Shown in pieces: positions 45,061 through 57,599 of a stretch of 64,000 bases of DNA. The DNA is from Phoronis australis. Taxonomy: Eukaryota; Phoronida; Phoronidae. The stretch is from assembly GCA_002633005.1 (NCBI GenBank), contig NMRA01000109.1, positions 470,624 through 534,623 of the forward strand. Reading direction: 5' to 3'. How positions within the stretch are numbered: the first letter of the stretch is position 1; each line of letters begins with the position of its first letter. Position numbers and translations under genes: made by a program. A model generated the notes under the pieces. That model was not told where the DNA came from, did no database searches, and saw only the letters and a program-made list of their open reading frames with translations.

Positions 45061-48000
45061 TAAGGGCATAATGTGTAATGAATTTTTGTCCTTAAACTAA
45101 GATTGCGAGGGCGCATGCGCATACCTGTCTCACGTAAATTGTGACTCAGGTTGGTAGGCCACTTTACAACGAACTCTGTTTTATTTGGTTCTTGTTCTTT
45201 GAGGGCCCTCTTGGAAAGCAGTGCTATCACTGAAGAGGCCACCCTCATTTTAAATATCACAATAATAAATAAATAAATGTTCCAAGAAAATCTACGTCTA
45301 CTACTTTTAGTTTTCCTACTTTTAGTTGTCTGTATGTTATATGTCCGGGATACAGCTTACCAGAGATTCTTTTGGCTTGTTTAAACATGCTACAAATGTA
45401 TCCTACGCTCTGTCTTCAATTTGTTTTATTCTGAATTCGAAGTTGCAAAATTCCTAGCCTCCAAAATTATCCGCTTTCGATTCCGCTTTCTAAGAGACAT
45501 ACCCCTCAACCGGCTTTTCTACTCGCTTAGCGTGTCCTTCGTGATAGAATAAAAGATGTGTCTCCTTGTCCAACACTTTGCAGCTCTCCTCATACCACTA
45601 TGCCCAGTGCACAGTTTCTCTTAGGACAGCGAATCTCAAAAGGACTGGTATTGTTTTACATAACTGTACTTGGCTAACTCCTCAACATTTCATTATGGGC
45701 TGATTTAGGGAAGCTGGGGACCCCAGAGTCTACCTCATCCCTCGCCCCGAACATGACCATAAACGCCGGCAGCATGCCGTTTCTTTAGGGATTGCACGAG
45801 CATCATTCCTACGAATTTTGAGTTAGGCTCCCCCTTGCGGCAGTGCACGTCAGCCAGCGACCAGGCTCAAAAATATTCATGCCCCTAGCAAAAACTCGTA
45901 TTTCGATACATTTTGATCGCAGATTTCAATATGAAGAAGCCGAGGAACGGTTGGACAGCACACTTTTTATCGCATTTACTGCTTTGGTATGGCTCAAATG
46001 ATTGAGCAATTGCAATAAGCTTGTAATGAACGAGTAAATATCACGCTTTTCTAATTGTATTGAACTTGGTAACGCTACCTACGTGCCACGCACGAATGGT
46101 GGTCGAAACATTGAATTATGTCGAACTATAGCTTTTTCACTTGTAAGTTTTAATTATTAAAATATCGTAGATTTTTAAAGGGGCAATCAGTCCGCCTTCC
46201 ATCACGAAAGGTTGTTTACACCAGTTACCATTATGAAATTTAGTCATAAATTGTTCCGTTGTTAAATAAGGGATGATTTTATGACTTCGAAAGATCTAAC
46301 AGTTCGTTGTTGCTTGAAACCTTACTTTACAAGTTGGCTTGTCAAGGCAGGTTATTTTATGCGTCTAGAATGGTCTCTAGGAATATCAAATTGTTATTTC
46401 CAGCCCAGAAACCACGCCTCATCTGAGTTAGGAACAGAGAACAATATCATAACAGTGTGTAGTTTACGTCAAAAGTTCACTTCTTTGATGGAACGCGAGC
46501 TTGTAGCCGCGTTAACGTTTCTTTATATTTTTCATTTACAATCAAAATCTGTCTGGCATTTTCAATACAGTTGCGGAAGCATTTAGTTCACGTCGACAGA
46601 AAGAGTAAAATTCGTAAAATTCAGTAACACGTTTGCGTGCTCCAACAGTTCGCTTGAAAGTCAATGTTAGAGCTGTTCAATTTGACAACAACCTCAACCG
46701 AAACGCAAACTTTGGTGGTACTTTTTTTGCTGTTAAAATTGTTTACTTTTCCGGGTTTTTTTGCTGTTGAAATTGTATCCACTGAAGTGCAGTACAGGCA
46801 ATTTTGTCAAAATGGCTGAGCACGACGACATTAAAATCAGCTACGGTAATAACCAGTTTTGGTGTTTCCTGGCTACGGATGTTATCATGCTAGGTTCGCT
46901 TGGCCAGCAACTTCATATCACGCGCACCCAATTTTCGCGTGTGACGCGATAACCTCGACAGTCGCCCTCTTGTGGTGTCCTCGTGTTCGCTATAAATAGG
47001 TTAAACTTTGTTTTATTGCTGATTACAATTGACTCAGTTATTAGGGTTAAAACAACACTAAGATTGTCGTCTCAGTGATAAGACTGAAGTAGCGAGAACG
47101 GCACTTATTGCATGTGGAGAAGCACATGTTAGACTGATAACAGCTACCATAGCCTAATGGATCCGCTCATCCACTCTGACACTTAGGAGATACATTTTCA
47201 GTTAATTTGCTATTGATATTATAAACCCGTTTGGCCGTTAATTTGTTTAAAGAAGGGCTTGGTTTTATGCCTTTCATGATAGAGTTTTTCATTAATGCTC
47301 TCTGTTTCCACTACCATGTTACCTAAACACGTCGGCTGCCATAACTTAGTCTAAACTCTTGTTTTAATCAAACCTGCTTTGTTTTTCGTTGCATTGCTAA
47401 TTTATGGAATGTCCAGAGTTGGTCGCGTCCTTCTTTGACATTTGTAACCAACCTTCCCAACCTTTTTGAAATTAGAATCGAATAACTGAGCTGGTATGAA
47501 TCGTTCAACTCGTCCTGTCTGTGAAAATGTTTGGCTAACCACAGTTAGTCCAGAGATTGTTAACTTGCTTGTCACTGTCGCCCTTGTTCCATATTGTTTT
47601 CAGTTTAGATAATGGCGTTGCATTTCTTGCAAATTCGTGACTTCTAGTGATCACACTTAAGAGCCGCGAGCCTTCCTTTTTTGATTAGATTTTCATTAGT
47701 AAACATTAATGATCTCATTCGAAAGCAAAAAAACAGAGTAAAGGAAACAAAATATCAGAGCAGTAACGAAAAGGGCGTTTCACAGCCTTCCACAGAGTGT
47801 ATTTTCTAAAGAATGACAGGAGACGCAACGTAACAATGACGGGTATATTCCAACTGCTGGGCTGTCAAACGTCGAGTTTTAGTCGTTGGCATCACGTAAG
47901 ATGTTATTTCTGGTCAACATGTTGCTTTTAGCCGGAAGTTGGGATTCGCTAGAACTCTTCTTCGATGGATTATGATTTTGAATTCATGGGCTAGTTATTT

Positions 48001-48229
48001 TCCAATGTATAACTGTAAAACTAAGCTACAGTTTCAGAGAATGAAGGCGATTCTACGAAGCGAAATCATTTTGATTTCTGATGAATTCGGCTTGTAACAA
48101 ATATATGTTTTTACAACATTAAGATTCCACCGGCTTTCCGTCATTTTTGACCTTCTGGCATTCGCACCACGAGGAAATAACTTTTAAGCCCTGAAATAGC
48201 TAATGGCTATGTCTTGAAATTGCGATACA

Positions 48230-48460
48230 AAGTCATTTTTGTTTGAGTATTGATATTTTTATTTTATCTTTCGATAGGTATCACTCACTCTAATAAGAAT
48301 TGTTTTAAAGTGATTTACTTTTGCATGGGTTGCCATCGAAAGTAAGATTTTTATGATTTTCGTGAAAACCTCAAAACCTGCATAACTCGTAAATAAAAAT
48401 ATGGAACAATATATTTTACTATGACTCACTAAGCTTTTCGTTTTTGCTGAAATTTACTAA
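48230..48460. repeat. Dispersed AT-rich repeat, copy 3 of 3 (partial)
   Basis: TTTTGCATGGGTTGCCATCG and AAAGTAAGATTTTTATGAT match the 3' half of 38100-38500 and 44770-45060. Confidence 0.45.
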
Positions 48461-49425
48461 AACTAGATGACCAAGTTAACGGCAAAATGATAAAAAGTAA
48501 AAGAACAAGTTTTTCAGGTTTATGCTTTCAGAAAACGTATACTTTTACTCAGTGAAAATCTGTAGTTTTGTAGCTCTTTGGTTTAATACATTTACGCATT
48601 CAAAGAAAACACTATACTCATGAAATGAATCGATGTATTCTCGTGAAAACGTTGTCTTCATTATGAATTCATACAATTTTAAGTTTGACATTGATCGTAG
48701 AGTTCAAATTGTTGTACATAATTAAAGTTAGAACCTTTTCGAGGGTGTTAGTTAAAATGCAGTTACATGCGATTGAGGAATATACAATTGGCCAATTATC
48801 CCCGGATAGTCATTTGAAGTAGATCTAAATTGCTGTTTACGATATAAACACTTTGTGTGCGTTTTATGACACAGATACTCGAAAACAACGAGGAACTAAA
48901 CAAAAAAGTCAGTGAACTATTTTGTTCACTCATATGCTAGTGAACGTTCCCAGCTATCAACGAACGGAGCCTTGTAGACGCGTAGTATGGTCAGTGGTTA
49001 TGTAATTTTGCGTCATAATCAGTTCATCGGTATAGGATTGTTTAGATATTTGGTCATGATGGATCAAATACGTTGTTGAAAATACTCGTATACTGAGAAG
49101 TTCAAACTAGAAGTTTAAAGGACCAGTAAACCAGGGCTTTCATTCAAAAAACAACTTTTAATTTAGTCGAAAACTGGTATAAAATTCGTTACTTTTTTCC
49201 AAATTAGAAATGATCCCAAGGCTTGAGAAGCGCGAACATGCGGTTATAGCTTCAGACCAGACCCATTCACGTGTTTGTCATGACGGGCTAATTTGTGTAA
49301 GAAAAGCAACAAGACCGTCATTCCAGGTGAATTTCTACTTCGAACGACAACAACGCGACGGCTTTGAAAGGGCGAATACGCTGTGAAGAAAGTTGGTGTT
49401 TTTAACATGGTTTGCGACGACTTTA

Positions 49426-49583
49426 CAGAGGCGGATTTAGAGGGGGGCCAAGGGGGTCATGTCCCACTAAAATTCTCCCTGATTCCATCTGGCAGTTTGG
49501 GTGTGTGAATGTCTGACAAACAAAATCCTGGCTAATACTCTGCCCTGCCCCCCCCCCAACTCAAAATCCTGGATCCGCCTCTG
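49426..49583. mobile_element. 158-bp miniature TIR element
   Basis: The ends CAGAGGCGGATTTAG and CTGGATCCGCCTCTG are inverted repeats with two mismatches. CTTTA flanks both sides (49421-49425 and 49584-49588). The interior has G-rich (left) and C-rich (right) sub-terminal tracts. It looks like a non-autonomous DNA transposon; the superfamily is not decided. Confidence 0.75.
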
Positions 49584-50929
49584 CTTTAAGTACGCTTTTC
49601 AGTGTGGATGGACACCATAATTTACTTTCTTAAATGACACGCCCAAACGCTGCGCTAAGCGCTCCATTAGTATTTGTTTCAGCACACCATTGCCTTCTAA
49701 TCTCGATCAGCTGCTATTGCGTGGTAAAATAATAATAAGAAGAAGAAACACTTCAGGGGCCCTGGTAACACTTACCGATTTATTATTTACAAAATAGCAA
49801 CTTAACAATTATTAAACTATTCTCAGAGACTCTGTGCTTTCTTTAAATAAGATTAGCCCTTAAGACGAAATTTCTCACTTAATTTGAGTAACAGACCCTA
49901 GATAAGATGCAATGTTTTGTTGTAGGCTGACATTTCTTACAAATTTTGTGAAACACTAAAACATAATAACTAAATTTATTTCATACATCAAGATAGATTT
50001 TTAAATTTTATGATCCTGGTCTAGACAAATCACCACAAAAAATTCAAGTTGTTATACTGCTTTATTACAATAATCGAACTGTGAAGAGTAAAATCGTGTA
50101 TCATTGAACATGGTGATCGTTTTTTTTTTCTTCATTTTCTGTAAGATTGTAAATTGACAGTTATTAAAACAACCAAGGCACTTTAACACAGAATGGATTT
50201 GGTCATGCCTTTGTTATTCTAATAACGTGGTGTTTTAAGATAGGCATTCCTGATATTTTCATGTTGACAGCGAAACAAACTGATTAAGGAGCACAGAATC
50301 CCTTATAACCCCACTCAAGTTTATTGAGTATTACAACAAAAGAATACGAGATAAACTTTAATGCCGTCTTGAAAATACTTTGATAAAAATTAAAAACACG
50401 CGCTGATAGTTTTATAAATATTTCCTGCGGTAAGAAAAGAAATTGGGGTAATTTATAACGCACTAGACATTTGGATAGTTCAAGTTTTGAAAGGGGGCAG
50501 GCTACGTAATTTATTGGCCAATCGGATCGCAATTGACAAGTTAATGAAATTTGTCCTCAGCAAAACTCACGATCTCCTTTTTAAAATGCCGTTTTTGGGG
50601 GTCTGAAATTGTTTCTAAAACCTTAGTTTTTTGTCAACGAAATCTTAAACATTTTGAACCCCCTGTCTTTCTGCCTTTGGCTAAAAATGCAATTTGACTT
50701 TTAAACTTTCCAACTTGGTTAACGAGGGTTAAAAGTAGACCACTGCTGACCACTGACACAATATACTATTGGCTTTTATGTGCTCTTCACAATGGTTGTC
50801 GTCGTGACTGACGGAGTCTTCGTTCTCATTATCGTTGTAATACTGAACATCATCATCGTCATTATCACCACCTTACATCAAAGTCATTAGCATTTCAACA
50901 GTTTTAAGACTACTATCACTACCATCCTG

Positions 50930-51100
50930 TTATCAAAACCACCACCACCACAGCCAACGCCACAACCACCCTCACCACCACCACCACGGCAACCATCATC
51001 ACCACAACCAATCACCACCACAACTGTCACCACCACAACCAATCACCACCACAACCATCACCACCACACCAATCACCACCACAACCACAACCACTATTAC
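50930..51100. repeat. CAC/CAA trinucleotide-rich tract
   Basis: Imperfect (ACC)n and (CAA)n with a repeating CACCACAACCAATCACCACC pattern. The open frames through it are compositional. Confidence 0.85.
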
Positions 51101-52858
51101 TACTCTCGTTACAATTAGTGCTACTACCACTTACTATTATATATGAATATGTCAATCTTATATGGCTTATTTTCATAAAGTCACGTGATGTGGTCAACAG
51201 ATGGCGTGCTGACAAGACTTAAAATGCTTGCAACACTTACAATTACTCTTTCAATTGGTGCACTTGTCAACTGCCACTGCTGGATTTGTCCTCTGAATTC
51301 TTTATTAGGGTGGTGGGGACATTTTGGGGGTGTAAATCGTTTAAATGAACTTGAAAACTCTTTATTTTTCATAAAAATTTCGAAAACATGCAAGAAAGCC
51401 TGTTATGCACAGATTTGCAAGAGCAAAATGACTCAGATTCTCAAATTCAAGAAGGCAAGTTTTGTTGTTAAATTGTGTATCACCCAATATCGAAAGAACT
51501 GTACCGGATTTTACAGCAACTCTCGAATCTTGTTGTATTTACCCACAATGCCGCATTATCCATCAAGCACTTTTGCAATTCGCGCCTTTGGAGTTCCATA
51601 TGTTCTTTGTTGTCGTATTCTTTACAAGTTTTTTCCTGTGGGCATGTAATACCGCTGCTGCTGCCGCTGTTTTGTTGTTGTTGTTGTTATTTTTGTTGGT
51701 ACCGATGATGTTTTTATCACTATTTCTATTAGATTGATGAAATCAGTTTGAAAAATTGTTTTCCATCTTACTACCGAGTCGTAGGTTTTGAATTTCATCA
51801 TTCTTCATGAATGTGCCTCTAATTGTGCTGCACAAACTGTAATTACAGTTCTTATTTGCACTTTTTAAAGTCTCTAACAATCAAAATGTTACTTATGCGG
51901 TCTGACCAGCTAGACTTGCCCCGTGTCGCGATGCATACGTGCTCGGATTTGTCGTGTCTGTGGCGTACAATGCTATCATAGTTAGTATCAGAGAAAAGTA
52001 TACAGAATAGCAGAGTAACTAGGTATGTCTTGCAGATGTTAGTAGACGGATAGAGATAACACAGCTCAAGGACGGACAGGTTTAGAGCGAGAGACCATGG
52101 ATATAACTAAACGCGGGATTCTTCCCACACAACATGGATATATAAAGGTCATAAGCAAGAATATTCAACGTAATTAAATGTTTTTCTAAAATTCGGCGAA
52201 AAAGAAGCGCTAGAAATAGTCGTAAATGTTCGTGTAATTTCATGCTTTGGCTTATATCGGAAAAGCCCTTTTTGTAAGCAAATTTAATTGAACGTCCTTG
52301 CGTTTGTAATTGTAGGTAAAAGTAGCAAAATCGTTAAGTTTATCCATTTTGCTGTTTTCGACCTTGATGAAGTTAAACGATCTCTTGAAGACCTTATCTA
52401 CAGAACGCCGTTAATTGTTAAGAGGGATTGAGAAAAGTCTTGCATTTAGCATTGCAATATTACCAACGCAAGTCTGTTCAGTTTCAAACAATGAATAACA
52501 CAGCTTTAGTGAAACTTATGAATTCGATAAGTACAAACAGGCACGAAACACATATGGTTTTGGGATGAGTGCTAAATTTTCACTCATATTGGACCTCTGG
52601 CTAATTGTTAGACTTGTGAGCAGAATATGTACATTGTGTTACGTTGTGAAATTATAGTTGATGTGAGCAATCTAAGACAAGACGATTATTCTTTAATAAA
52701 TTCAAAGTTACCGTGTCCAATCGTATCACACTTAATGGCTACACTTGAGTTCACCTCTAGTTTCGTATTGAACGCTAAAATATGATCGAGAGTAAATGCC
52801 CACACACATTACGGTACCAGATTGAGGGCTAATTCTAACCAGTGGTTGTATTTGTCCA

Positions 52859-52860
52859 CA

Positions 52861-52892
<32 letters not shown>

Positions 52893-52960
52893 ACACACAC
52901 ACACACACAAACACACAAACACACGCACGTGCACGCACACACACATATACATACACACAT
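52859..52960. repeat. (CA)n microsatellite
   Basis: About 100 bp of ACAC with a few interruptions. Confidence 0.92.
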
Positions 52961-53084
52961 ACAAACCAACATACTTGCATCCATGCCAACCAATCTGGCG
53001 CTCTTTAGTAATTTTTGAAAAATGTGAATATACTCAACAACTCTTAGACGGAAAATACCATAATAAGAGTTATTATATTAACAC

Positions 53085-53160
53085 TGAGGAGGCAGTGTGC
53101 ATAGAACCCGCTTCTTTTACTCAAGGTCGTGGGTTCGAATCCCACTGGGGTCCACTGCTA
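53085..53160 (+). repeat. tRNA-like segment (SINE-type remnant)
   Basis: GCTTCTTTTACTCAAGGTCG followed by GTGGGTTCGAATCCCAC resembles the anticodon arm and T arm (B box) of a tRNA-Lys. A matching acceptor stem and a clean A box are not present, so it is not a functional tRNA gene. A tRNA-derived SINE fragment is the likely explanation. Confidence 0.5.
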
Positions 53161-56063
53161 GGACCTTGAATCAGATCTCTACCTCCTCAGATCTGTTTAA
53201 GTGTATATTAATAAAGCGTAAAAATGTTTCCACATGATCAGTGCAGTGGTCCCACCTCAGCGGCCAGCGCACGTCTCATACAACGTAAGCTAGACCGCCT
53301 GGACTTATTTTATACATGATCAAGTTAATTTTTTTCTAAAAAACAGCTTATAGAAATAAAAGGAAATGTGCGAGGAATAAAATTAATCACATGATTGTGA
53401 AAACATAAGTAATTATTTTAAAAGATTTCAATAAGATCAGTAGAAACGTTTATGACGTACTCTTCAAAATGACAATTTCACCTGATCGTGGCTAGTACTT
53501 AAATAATAAAGACGGGATGCTCAAACTGAATATATCGTAATTCCGGAAATTTTTCGTTAAAGAAATTTTCACTAGTCTATTTTACAAATGATAAAGAGTT
53601 GGGATGGTCAGTTGATAAGATTTATTGAAATGTTCAGATGTACAAATGACGACAATGTCTACTTCGAGGAAGTATGTGCAGTAATCCACTTAAATAGAAT
53701 CGAATCGAAGTAAAATGTTTGCCTTGGTTGTAATTCGTACTTTTACAGTGGTACTACTTCAAAAATTGAAATGGTTATAAAGTATTTGATAGATGCATTT
53801 GAAATGTACATGGGATCATTTTGATGTCAAGTTCACGAGTGAGTTACAAGAAGATAACATGAGAAACGGGGTTTTGCTTTTCACCAAACAACAGTGACAT
53901 GATTCTTGCATTACTTGAAGATGCATTGTGCGCTATAATGTGGCTAAAAAAAAGAAAATGGAAATCTGCCTGACTACTTTTGTCAAACTGGTCTCAGTGT
54001 TCTTAAGTGCAACAGGATTTCATTCCCGAATCAAGTCACAAGCAATACGCCAAATTTTCAATTTTAGTTTGCCAACGCAAGAAAACGTGTTTCATTGAGT
54101 CGGTGACGGTTTCCATGTTCTTGTTGGTGGCGGAAATAGAATAACCTAAGGGATATTATAAGACCAATTTTATGAAAGTAAAAGGCTCAATTCGCTTTGT
54201 GTTTTTTAGCCAGCTAAACTGAGCGAAATGCCGCTTCAATACGAAGATTACTATGCTGTACATGTAATATACACAGACACAATAATAAACGCTCCCTGGT
54301 AAACAATCTTTAATGTGCCATTCTTCTCAAAATGTTGGAATAAAACTCGTCAATTATGTATTGCAATTGAGTTGATTAGTGATTCCGGTCAGTTTCTTGT
54401 ACGACCATTCTGTCTATTACTTCGTTATTTAACGACTGCGTCATGTTTTACGGTTGCACCTTTTGGTATGGAAAATATGGTTTTGTAAATGAAGGTGAAT
54501 AGATTATGTGGTAAAGCTATCCTTATTAATCCCATTGACCGTTGAGAGATAGGTTGTCTTATCTCGGTTTATCCACCCAGTCGAAGATGTTTGCGTGTGA
54601 AAAGACCAAAGTATGAATCACCGTGGTCTTATCAACTTTCAGTGTATCAATTTCACAACTGTATCTGCGAGTGCGCTCAGACTTATACGAGTATTGTTTT
54701 CAATTTTGGGGGTAAAACTCCAAGAAATAGAATTTCAACGCAACCTAGTCTAGTTTAGCTAGATAATGCATGTTCAACGAGTCGTCGACTTTTTTAATCT
54801 TAACAGAGTGGGTAACTTGGACTGAGTAAGGGGCAATGTTCGTGGAATTTTTTTAATATATGTACCATGAGCGTGATTTTTAATTTTACTTCTTTATATT
54901 CATTAAACACAGTTTATTATTTTTAGTGGTGCACCAACAAAGTGACCGCCACAATATGTTACAGAACTTTCACGATAAAAATCAATTATTATATGACCTG
55001 GACAAATTATGAAGTTATAAACTCATATATTGATGTCACCAATTCGCCGTGTTGACCGCTCATACCTACATATTGACCGCTGCTGTGGTAACGCAATTTT
55101 AATCGCTTTTGAATATATTTGTAACGTAATACAATTCTCATCGCGATTCGATACAAGTGTCTGGTTTGCAAGCCGAAAACGAAAGTCTGTTAAGCCTTTT
55201 ACGTCATCCGGATTCTGAAGTCATGTAAGCCACCAGCATCAAGGCATCCAAGTTCTTACCATCACAACATTGTACGAAACGTGTTTTCAAAAGCTACAAA
55301 TGTTCCTTGACTTTTAATACAAGTCATTTGCGCGGACTTACGCGCGTGCGCTGTTCTCAATGCTGGTATTTTCCAGTCAAAATAGCCAATACGTCAGCTG
55401 AAACAGAGATTCAGGGTTGAGTTAGTGACTAAAGTTAAAAGGCGTAGTTGCTGTTTAATAGTCAAGTTTACTCTTGTTTATTTTCACTTATGTGTCAGAA
55501 ACAAAGCAAAACCCCTGACAATCTCTACCTGTTCTATCTCTGCTGAAGGAGAAGTCAGTCGTCATATTATTGTCATTTCTTTTTACTAGTGTTATGCCTT
55601 TACTAATCTTTCGGTCCCTAACATCAGAGAAAGCGTTCAAAAGAGGTTAATACAACTGCTCGACTCCCACTCGTCCGTGAAATTGACATGATACCCGGTA
55701 GGCTTAGAGATCCAATGTGTTGCAGTAATACTACATCGCGCACGAAAGATAACGGTAAAAATGTTTTTTAAAAATTACGAATTGCGTGACACGCTTAATG
55801 CTATCTTAGTAAGCCTGACGCATACTTTCGGAAATGCACATAGCCTTTTAAGTCTTACTCATGTTTTCAGAATTTCCCGATAGGCCTATATTTTTCTACT
55901 TTAAAGTGGTTTCAAGACTATCAGTTCAAATGCGTATGAATTTACGTCATTACATTACTGTTAGTGGTTATTCCCTACGCCATCTCTCACTGGTAAAATC
56001 TCAATTTTTGTGGCTGACAAACTCTAACTAAATCCATCGATTACTGATGGTCTCTTTTTCCAG

Positions 56064-56437
56064 GAGCGCCACATTTTGGATTGGAAGACGAAAACAAAAG
56101 AACGCGTACTGCTTACACTCGAGGCCAGTTACTGGAGCTGGAAAAGGAATTTCATTTTAATAAATATATATCGCGCCCAAGACGAATAGAGCTGGCTGCT
56201 TTACTGAATCTTACTGAACGCCATATCAAGATATGGTTTCAAAATCGAAGAATGAAATGGAAGAAGGATGAAGCTAAACGACGCCCGCGCCCTCTATCGC
56301 CGAATTCAAACACAATGGCCGACTCCGTTCCTTCACCAACATCTATAGCGGAAAATGAGGCGATTGAAAATGGAAACAAGGAGGCGGAAATTAAAAACGA
56401 AAAAGACACCGAAGTCCAGACAAAATCAGACGTTTAG
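56064..56437 (+). CDS. Xlox: Xlox/Pdx ParaHox homeobox protein, exon 2 (homeodomain and C-terminus)
   Basis: The acceptor TCTCTTTTTCCAG ends at 56063; GA completes the glycine codon from exon 1 and the frame continues APHFGLEDE into the homeodomain. Residues 175-234 of the joined protein (56093-56272) are the 60-residue homeodomain: [20 protein letters not shown] through [20 protein letters not shown]. Histidine 44 is the accepted Xlox marker, and the recognition helix has I47, Q50, N51 and M54 as in ANTP-class proteins. Position 11 is glycine, where alanine is usual in Xlox/Pdx. The C-terminal 54 residues are basic then acidic and polar (KRRPRPLSP...), ending with TAG. Neither Gsx nor Cdx lies within the window, so cluster state cannot be judged. 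Confidence 0.95.
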
Positions 56438-57347
56438 CACCAGTCAAGTGTGAGCTACATAGTACGCAATTTACAACAACAATCGGTCACAGCGACTCTA
56501 TGGTCAAATATGGGGTCCAGACCAGGCAGTGATTATCAATATGGTTTTGATGCTTATTATATCCGAGGGTATTATTGTGATCCCAATATGTTGATTCTGT
56601 GATCTTGTAAACGGTCCAGACAGACACAGCCGGAGTCTTTCACGAAGCATTGCCAATAGCCAAGTGGGATCGATGCTTAATTATCGCCGTCTGCCAATGC
56701 ACATGGAGGTAATCTTACCTTTTATTGAATACAGGGGGCACACTCTTGCCATAATAAATCATGCCTTGTGTGATATTTTGCCAACGGTCTCTCGAAAGCC
56801 TGTGGTGAGTTAATAAGTCCCTCTCTCCCACGAGTCGCTATGTATCGACATTTGTTTCACGAACCACCTACGACAAATAATTTTGTTGTTGCTTAAAGCA
56901 GCTACTGACCCAAGGCAAGCAAGAACAGGCTGTAGACTTGCATTGAAGATGCCAGTGACACTAGCCACGACACCATACCGATGCAATGAACTGACGTGCG
57001 TTCCGTAAGGCTAGTGCAGTGTACTTTGAGAGTTTGGCGAGGCCACGTGAGATCACACCATGGACAGACAAGGTCTCACTGGGGATTCAAGCGTAAAAAA
57101 AGACTCGCAGCATTACTACCACTAGCAAAATAGCCTCCATTGAAGTGGCTGGAGGGCTAACCCGGGATAATAAATTATGGGAGAAAATTGACTATTACCG
57201 ATGAATATGCCAAGACTTCTAATGATTGGCGTTGAAGAAGCTGTCCCTGTCCATGACTGCGTGAACGATGGAAGCTGTAAGTTCATGTGAAAGTAGTGTG
57301 AATTGACGTTGGTCGAATTTGCAAGTCGCGTGAATAGGTGGCTAGTG
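56438..57347 (+). other. Xlox 3' flank with polyadenylation signal
   Basis: AATAAA at about 56752-56757 (CATAATAAATC) lies 315 bases after the stop and is a candidate 3' end. No other feature was seen before the miniature element at 57355. Confidence 0.45.
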
Positions 57348-57354
57348 TGAAGAC

Positions 57355-57592
57355 CATGCGCGCACCTAGCCTTTAATATGGGGGGCTCGATTTTCTGACG
57401 ATGTGGACCTTTTGCTGACAAGAAAGCGGGGGGACTAAAAAACCGGGTACCACCTCCTCAGTGCGTCTGCGCCTTTTTAGTGGACTTTTGTCTCGTTTTC
57501 TCGGACTTTTTGTTTCTCTGAGGCGGACCTTTTTGCCACCTCGCAAAATGGAGGGGCTCCTTCGAGTCCCCCGAGCCCCCTGGGTGCGCGTA
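57355..57592. mobile_element. 238-bp miniature element with 7-bp target duplication
   Basis: TGAAGAC flanks both sides (57348-57354 and 57593-57599). The ends CATGCGCGCACCTA and, reversed, TACGCGCACCCA are imperfect inverted repeats, with sub-terminal GGGGGCTCG / CGAGCCCCC. The duplication length suggests a hAT-like non-autonomous element. Confidence 0.65.
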
Positions 57593-57599
57593 TGAAGAC

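Larger units (their letters stand above)
44174..56063 (+). other. Xlox intron (11.9 kb)
   Basis: Begins GTATGA and ends TCTCTTTTTCCAG, splitting the gene between hexapeptide and homeodomain, the usual place for Hox and ParaHox introns. It contains the small foldback at 44607, repeat copies at 44770 and 48230, the TIR element at 49426, CAN-rich DNA at 50930-51100, the CA microsatellite at 52860 and a tRNA-like segment at 53090. No further exon was recognised. Confidence 0.85.

Noticed and set aside
50930-51215. Gly/Cys-rich frame on the - strand
   Set aside because: Produced by the CAC/CAA trinucleotide repeat.
53085-53160. Functional tRNA-Lys gene
   Set aside because: No 7-bp acceptor stem can be formed with the sequence upstream.
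52822-53169. 115-residue His/Thr-rich frame at the CA microsatellite
   Set aside because: Dinucleotide repeat translated; no gene.
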